From positions 10,406,001-10,470,000 of the forward strand of contig NZ_CP071090.1 in NCBI RefSeq assembly GCF_017301735.1: a DNA stretch of 64,000 bases. The letters run 5' to 3'. The DNA comes from Pyxidicoccus parkwaysis (GTDB lineage Bacteria > Myxococcota > Myxococcia > Myxococcales > Myxococcaceae). The notes under the pieces are model-generated. The model was not told the DNA's origin. It was given only the letters and a program-made list of their open reading frames with translations, and did not search any database. Below are positions 59,935-64,000 of this stretch, piece by piece. The translations under genes and the position numbers were made by a program. Numbering within the stretch: the first letter of the stretch is position 1; every line of letters begins with the position of its first letter.

Positions 59935-61938
59935 ATGTCCGGAATAGGACAGTCTTCTCCCTCGAACCACACCTCGTCTGCCACGAACCGGCCTCCCCTC
60001 AGCCGGGCCTGGCGCCCTTTCTCTCAGGGACGCATGTTGCCAGCACAACGGGCTCATCGCTTCTTCGAGCTCTCCTCCGAGCCTCTCGTCGTGCTCTCCA
60101 CCGACGGACAGCTGCTCGAAGCCAACGCCGCCTGGAGCCGCCTCGTAGGCTGGCCCGTCGAGGCCCTCCGTCACCAGGGCTACCGGCACTTCGTCCACCC
60201 CGACGACGCGGACGTCATGGACACGCGCCTGCAGTCGCTCGCCCTCGGGGGCCACGCGGAGCTCGCCTGTCGTTGGCGCTGCCTGGACGGCTCGTGGAAA
60301 TCATTGTCATGGAGCCTGGCCACGGCCCCGGGTGAGGACGCGCTCTACTGCGTCGTCCGCCCGCTGGTGGCGGCGCCCGCGGTGGAGGAGGCGCTGCTGC
60401 GCTCGGAGCAGAACTTCCGCCGCCTCATCGACACCGCGCCCGAGGGCATCTTCGTCCACCGCGACAGCCGCTTCCTCTACGTCAACCCCACCCTGCTCAA
60501 GGCGCTCGGCTACGGGAACGCGAGCGAGCTCATCGGCCAGCCCATCTGGTGCATCGTCCACCCGGATGACCTGGACATCGTCCGCCAGCGCGTGCGCACC
60601 GCCGTCGGAGGCGACCTCGCGCCGCTGCGGGAGATTCGCTACCTGCGCAAGGACGGCACCTCGTACGACGCGGAGAGCGTGGGCATCCCCGTCGAGTTCG
60701 ACGGCGAGAAGGCCGTGGTGGTGATGTCCCGCGACATCACCGAGCGCAAGCGCGCGCAGACGCAGTTGCTCCAGAACGACCGCATGGTGCTGGCGGGCAC
60801 GCTCGCCGCGGGCGTGGGCCACGAAATCAACAACCCGCTCACCTACGTCATGGCCAACCTCGCCTCGGCCATGGAGTCCATGGGCAAGCTCGGCGGTGAG
60901 CTGGCGCGGGACATGCCGGACGGCCCGGGCGTCGCGGACTGGCGCTCGACGCTGCGCGAGACGGAGGGCCTGCTCGCCGAGGCGCTGGAGGGCGCCACGC
61001 GCGTGCGCAACATCGTCCGGGACCTCAAGTTCATCTCCCGCCAGGACGAGGAGCGCCGCGAGGCGGTGGACGTGCGCGAGCCGCTCGACTTCTCCCTCAA
61101 CATGGCGTCCAGCGCGCTGCGCCACCGCGCCCGGCTCATCAAGAAGTATGAGCCCGTGCCCCCCGTCTACGCGGACGCATCGCGGCTGGGGCAGGTCTTC
61201 CTCAACCTGCTCGTCAACGCGGCGCAGGCCATCCCCGACGACGGCAGCGGCGACCACCACATCACCGTCTGGGTGCGCCTCACGCCCTCGGGGCGGGTGG
61301 CGGTGGACGTGAGCGACTCGGGCACGGGAATTCCTCCCAACGTGCTCCCGCGCATCTTCGACCCGTTCTTCACCACCAAGCCGGTGGGCCAGGGCACGGG
61401 GCTGGGGCTGTCCATCTGCGACAGCCTCATCCGCAACCTCGGCGGCGACATCACCGTGAGGAGCGAAGTGGGGCGCGGCACCACGTTCACCGTGCACCTG
61501 CCCGTGGCCGTGGAGAACGCCCACCCCGTGGAGAGGCCGCTCCCGGCGCCCAAGGACTCCGCCGAGCGCCGGGGCCACGTGCTGGTGATTGACGACGAGC
61601 CGCCCGTGGGCCGCTCGCTGGCGCGCATCCTCGGCACCGCGCACCGGGTGACGGTGGTGGGCAGCGGCGAGGAGGCGCTCGCGGCGCTCAACTCGGGCAC
61701 GGCCTTCGACGCCGTCTTCTGTGACTTGATGATGCCGGGCATTTCCGGGATGGATGTCTATGAGCGGGTGCGCGAGTCTTCACCCGAGCTGTCCCAGCGC
61801 TTCATCTTCATCACCGGCGGTTCCTACACCACCCGCGCGCGGCAGTTCCTCGAGCGGGTACCCAACCGTCAAATCGAGAAGCCCTTCGACGTGGGGCTGA
61901 TTCATCAATTCCTGGGTGAAGTGCTCGGGGCGCGCTGA
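59935..61938 (+). CDS. PAS-PAS hybrid sensor histidine kinase with receiver domain
   Basis: 667 residues from ATG 59935 (60034 is an alternative). No signal or membrane helix, so cytoplasmic. PAS domains at about 45-140 and 160-275 (LLRSEQNFRRLIDTAPEGIF ... YLRKDGTSYDAE). The H-box is VGHEINNPLTYV with His296; the ATP-binding domain has the N-box region LNLLVNAAQAI and G-boxes DSGTGIPP and GQGTGLGLSI. A C-terminal receiver has Asp597 in VFCDLMMPG and Lys in QIEKPF. The receiver may pass phosphate on or act as an internal brake; partner unknown. Confidence 0.92.
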   Translation: MSGIGQSSPSNHTSSATNRPPLSRAWRPFSQGRMLPAQRAHRFFELSSEPLVVLSTDGQLLEANAAWSRLVGWPVEALRHQGYRHFVHPDDADVMDTRLQSLALGGHAELACRWRCLDGSWKSLSWSLATAPGEDALYCVVRPLVAAPAVEEALLRSEQNFRRLIDTAPEGIFVHRDSRFLYVNPTLLKALGYGNASELIGQPIWCIVHPDDLDIVRQRVRTAVGGDLAPLREIRYLRKDGTSYDAESVGIPVEFDGEKAVVVMSRDITERKRAQTQLLQNDRMVLAGTLAAGVGHEINNPLTYVMANLASAMESMGKLGGELARDMPDGPGVADWRSTLRETEGLLAEALEGATRVRNIVRDLKFISRQDEERREAVDVREPLDFSLNMASSALRHRARLIKKYEPVPPVYADASRLGQVFLNLLVNAAQAIPDDGSGDHHITVWVRLTPSGRVAVDVSDSGTGIPPNVLPRIFDPFFTTKPVGQGTGLGLSICDSLIRNLGGDITVRSEVGRGTTFTVHLPVAVENAHPVERPLPAPKDSAERRGHVLVIDDEPPVGRSLARILGTAHRVTVVGSGEEALAALNSGTAFDAVFCDLMMPGISGMDVYERVRESSPELSQRFIFITGGSYTTRARQFLERVPNRQIEKPFDVGLIHQFLGEVLGAR

Positions 61939-61980
61939 AGCCTCTCGGGTTTTCTGTCTGTCGTTGAAAGGAGACGTCTG

Positions 61981-63057
61981 GTGATTGGCGGCGGTTTCGT
62001 CATCGATGCGGTTACGCACGCGTACAACCTCGACCCATCCAACTACCGTGCTGGCCGGTACGCGGAGTCGCTCGCGCAGCTCATCTGGGGCCTGCACAGC
62101 GGCCTGTCCGGTGACACGCACCGGGTGCAGAAGGCGGAGGGCTTCCTCAAGAACTGGTCCGTGCAGGAGCTGGCCCACATCCTCTTCGTGGAGAGCGACA
62201 TCGACCTCGCGGTGCACCACGTGCTGCCGCTGCAGACGCTCTACGGCGACGGGCTGTGCTCGTACGAGAAGACGCTCGAAATCAAGAAGCGCTACCCGGA
62301 CCGCTTCCTCGTCTACGCGGGCGTGGACCCGCTGCGCGGCACCGCGGCGCTGGAGGACCTGGAGAAGCAGGCCGAGGAATTGAAGCCCGTGGGCCTCAAG
62401 CTCTACCCCGCCGCGTGGCTGGGCGACTCGTTCCGCCACACCGGCTGGCGCATGGATGACCCGTCGATTGCGTTCCCCCTCTTCGAGCGCGCGCGCAAGC
62501 TGGGCATCAAGAACATCGCCGTGCACAAGGGCCTGCCCATGGGCGCCGTCCCGCTCGAGCCCTACAAGGTGGATGACATTGGCGGCGCGGCGGATGCCTT
62601 CCCCGACTTGAACTTCGAAATCGTCCACGGCGGCATGGCCTTCCTGGACGAGACGGGCATGCAGCTGTCGCTGTTCCCCAACGTGTATGTGAATCTGGAG
62701 GTGACGGGCGCGCTCATCGTGAAGCGCGAGCGCTGGTTCGCGGAGTCGCTGGCCGCGCTGCTCAAGTGGGCGGGCCCGGCGAAAATCATGTGGGGCTCCG
62801 GCACGGTGTTCTGTCACCCGCAGCCGGCCATCCACAAGTTCTGGCACGACTTCCAACTGCCGGATGACCTGGTGAGCGTCGCGGGCATGCAGGTGACGCC
62901 CGAGGTGAAGCGCATGATTCTCTGCGACAACTACGCGCGCTACGCCGGCGTGGACATCCCGGCCGTGCAGGCGCGCATCGCCAACGACGCCTTCTCCAAG
63001 GCGCGCGCTCGCGGCGGCGTGAAGCCCTACAGCTACGAGGAGCACCGCCATGACTGA
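61981..63057 (+). CDS. Amidohydrolase 2 family protein
   Basis: 358 residues, GTG start with GAAAGGAGA upstream. TIM-barrel amidohydrolase-2 look: DAVTHAYN (in place of DxHxH) at the start, GLKLYPAAW, IAVHKGLPMG with His, FEIVHGGMAF, and MWGSGTVFCHP near the end where the metal Asp normally is. It is a relative of decarboxylases and hydrolases of that group. The variant first motif means that metal binding is not certain. The last 8 bp overlap the MIP18-family gene, an unusual pairing that suggests a joint function. Confidence 0.82.
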   Translation: MIGGGFVIDAVTHAYNLDPSNYRAGRYAESLAQLIWGLHSGLSGDTHRVQKAEGFLKNWSVQELAHILFVESDIDLAVHHVLPLQTLYGDGLCSYEKTLEIKKRYPDRFLVYAGVDPLRGTAALEDLEKQAEELKPVGLKLYPAAWLGDSFRHTGWRMDDPSIAFPLFERARKLGIKNIAVHKGLPMGAVPLEPYKVDDIGGAADAFPDLNFEIVHGGMAFLDETGMQLSLFPNVYVNLEVTGALIVKRERWFAESLAALLKWAGPAKIMWGSGTVFCHPQPAIHKFWHDFQLPDDLVSVAGMQVTPEVKRMILCDNYARYAGVDIPAVQARIANDAFSKARARGGVKPYSYEEHRHD

Positions 63058-63427
63058 GGCCGAGGTGCGCTCGCGCATCCAGGACATCCCGGACCCGTGC
63101 AGCTGCGCCACCGGCGTGCCGCTGGGCATTGGCGAGATGGGGCTGATTCAGTCCGTGGCATGCACCGAGGGCAGGGTGACGGTGCGCCTGCACATCACCT
63201 CGCCCATGTGCATGATGGCCGCGTACTTCATGCGCGAAATCGAGCAGCGCCTCGTGGGCCAGGAGGGCGTCGCGTCCGTGCACGTGGAGTTCGACCGGGA
63301 GCTCCAGTGGACGCCGCAGGACATCCACCCCGACGCCCGCGAGCGGCTCGCGGCGAAGCGGATCAGCATGCTGGGCGGCCGGCTCATCCCCCAGGCCACG
63401 CCGGCCCCTGAGCGCGCAACCGGCTGA
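63050..63427 (+). CDS. MIP18/DUF59-family metal-sulfur cluster assembly protein
   Basis: 125 residues, ATG inside the end of the amidohydrolase gene. Matches the MIP18/PaaD-like fold: IQDIPDPCSCATGVPLGIGEMGLIQSV, then LHITSPMCMMAAYF with the conserved Cys, and VHVEFDRELQWTPQDI. Such proteins help assemble or deliver Fe-S clusters. The extra CSC near the start may add a metal site. Overlap with the amidohydrolase gene suggests that it matures, or works with, that enzyme. A terminator hairpin follows. Confidence 0.85.
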   Translation: MTEAEVRSRIQDIPDPCSCATGVPLGIGEMGLIQSVACTEGRVTVRLHITSPMCMMAAYFMREIEQRLVGQEGVASVHVEFDRELQWTPQDIHPDARERLAAKRISMLGGRLIPQATPAPERATG

Positions 63428-63459
63428 TTTCTCAGGGTGTAGGGAAATGGTCGGAGCGA

Positions 63460-63492
63460 ATCGCACAGGGGTGAAGCAACTCCCTGTGCGAT
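63460..63492 (+). terminator. Terminator hairpin
   Basis: ATCGCACAGGG and CCCTGTGCGAT form a perfect 11-bp stem with an 11-base loop, 33 bases past the MIP18-family stop and before the next gene. Confidence 0.65.
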
Positions 63493-63552
63493 CCTGCGAC
63501 AATACCGTCACGGTACTCTTTTCAACCCTTCCTCCTCCCCCGGAGAGCCCCC

Positions 63553-64000
63553 ATGAATCCCATCAAGAGTGGACGTCAACTCATCTCCAACGTGGCCAGC
63601 GGCGCCGGGAAGGCCCTGGACAAGGCGGGAGACGTCGTCGGTGGTGCCGCCAACACGGTGAAGAACGTGGCCGTGGCGGGTGGCAAGAAGATTGGCCAGG
63701 CGGTGGACGGCTTCGAGAGCGGCGTCGCCAAGGGTGCCCAGGCGGTGGGCGGGGTGTTCGGCTTCGGCAACCAGCCGGACCGCGTGCACGACGGCAAGTT
63801 CGTGGGCGCGGGCGGTCAGACGTTCTCTCCTGACACGCCGCTGAGCGATGTGCCGGCCGTCACGCCGCGCAACAACCCGAACGCGAACCACACCATCCTC
63901 TACGTCAACGGCATCAACACGTCGAAGGACGCGCAGTTCAGCAGCCTGCAGTCCATCGCGGATGCGAGCGGCGCGCGCGTCGTCGGCATCCACAACGCCA
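63553..64000 (+). CDS. Partial: Ala/Gly-rich N-terminus of a possible lipase/hydrolase-like protein
   Basis: The first 149 codons; the gene continues past the right edge. The opening 75 residues are an Ala/Gly/Val/Lys-rich amphipathic stretch (GAGKALDKAGDVVGGAANTV). Then it turns to HTILYVNGINTSKDAQFSSL and GARVVGIHNA, which looks like the first strands of an alpha/beta hydrolase or lipase fold, where such a strand leads to an oxyanion loop. No signal peptide of the usual kind. The active site would lie outside the window. Confidence 0.65.
   Translation, partial: MNPIKSGRQLISNVASGAGKALDKAGDVVGGAANTVKNVAVAGGKKIGQAVDGFESGVAKGAQAVGGVFGFGNQPDRVHDGKFVGAGGQTFSPDTPLSDVPAVTPRNNPNANHTILYVNGINTSKDAQFSSLQSIADASGARVVGIHNA

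Overview
The window is high-GC DNA (roughly 70% by eye) with the gene style of a Myxococcales bacterium close to Myxococcus, Pyxidicoccus or Corallococcus. The evidence is a retron of the myxobacterial Mx162 kind, a MYXO-CTERM tail, many lipoproteins and Cys-rich secreted proteins, dense protein-coding DNA on both strands and frequent GTG starts. No rRNA, tRNA, insertion sequence, integrase or CRISPR array was seen. Taxonomy is inferred from gene content only.

Left end (1-11.1 kb): the start of a secreted-propeller sensor gene faces away from a complete retron system. A giant beta-propeller plus HEAT/ARM-repeat protein (334-6843) overlaps by 4 nt a winged-helix/SWIM zinc-finger protein (6840-8678). 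A structured msr-msd RNA gene (about 8759-9041) and a retron reverse transcriptase (9083-10534) follow. ARM protein, WH-SWIM protein and RT/ncRNA is the composition I recall for type XIII retrons, so this is probably a three-part anti-phage system and is the most interesting locus here.

11-26 kb is mostly envelope and housekeeping: an alpha/beta hydrolase, a GMC oxidoreductase, apolipoprotein N-acyltransferase with a partner membrane protein, an SGNH hydrolase, a CLC-type antiporter with fluoride-type (EriC-F) motifs, an M19-like lipoprotein, a CapA-like protein and a pseudouridine synthase-like protein.

26.6-31.3 kb is a minus-strand operon, mmsA - URC1-like GTP cyclohydrolase II - URC4 (DUF1688) - upp. 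It reads as a near-complete URC uracil-degradation pathway: Upp makes UMP, URC1 and URC4 act on the ring, and MmsA can take malonate semialdehyde to acetyl-CoA.

31.5-38.0 kb is a small type VI secretion island. VgrG is translationally coupled to a PD-(D/E)xK nuclease candidate, followed by two related small proteins that could be immunity proteins. Divergent from vgrG is one protein that appears to fuse TssB-like and TssC-like sheath parts.

38-64 kb holds an AraC regulator, PD40 lipoprotein, GNAT, phospholipase D lipoprotein, a small four-Cys secreted peptide, an Asp/Asn hydroxylase, two MacB-like permeases without an ATPase, a cysteine desulfurase, two tandem lysyl-oxidase-like FG-GAP lipoproteins, a DHA2-type efflux pump, a class III cyclase, an M28 peptidase, a hybrid histidine kinase, an amidohydrolase overlapping a MIP18-family gene, and a gene running off the right edge.

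A pattern that cuts across regions: at three unrelated genes the DNA spanning the stop codon is tandemly duplicated just downstream (15.5, 25.9 and 38.0 kb), and at 17.4 kb a terminator is duplicated exactly.
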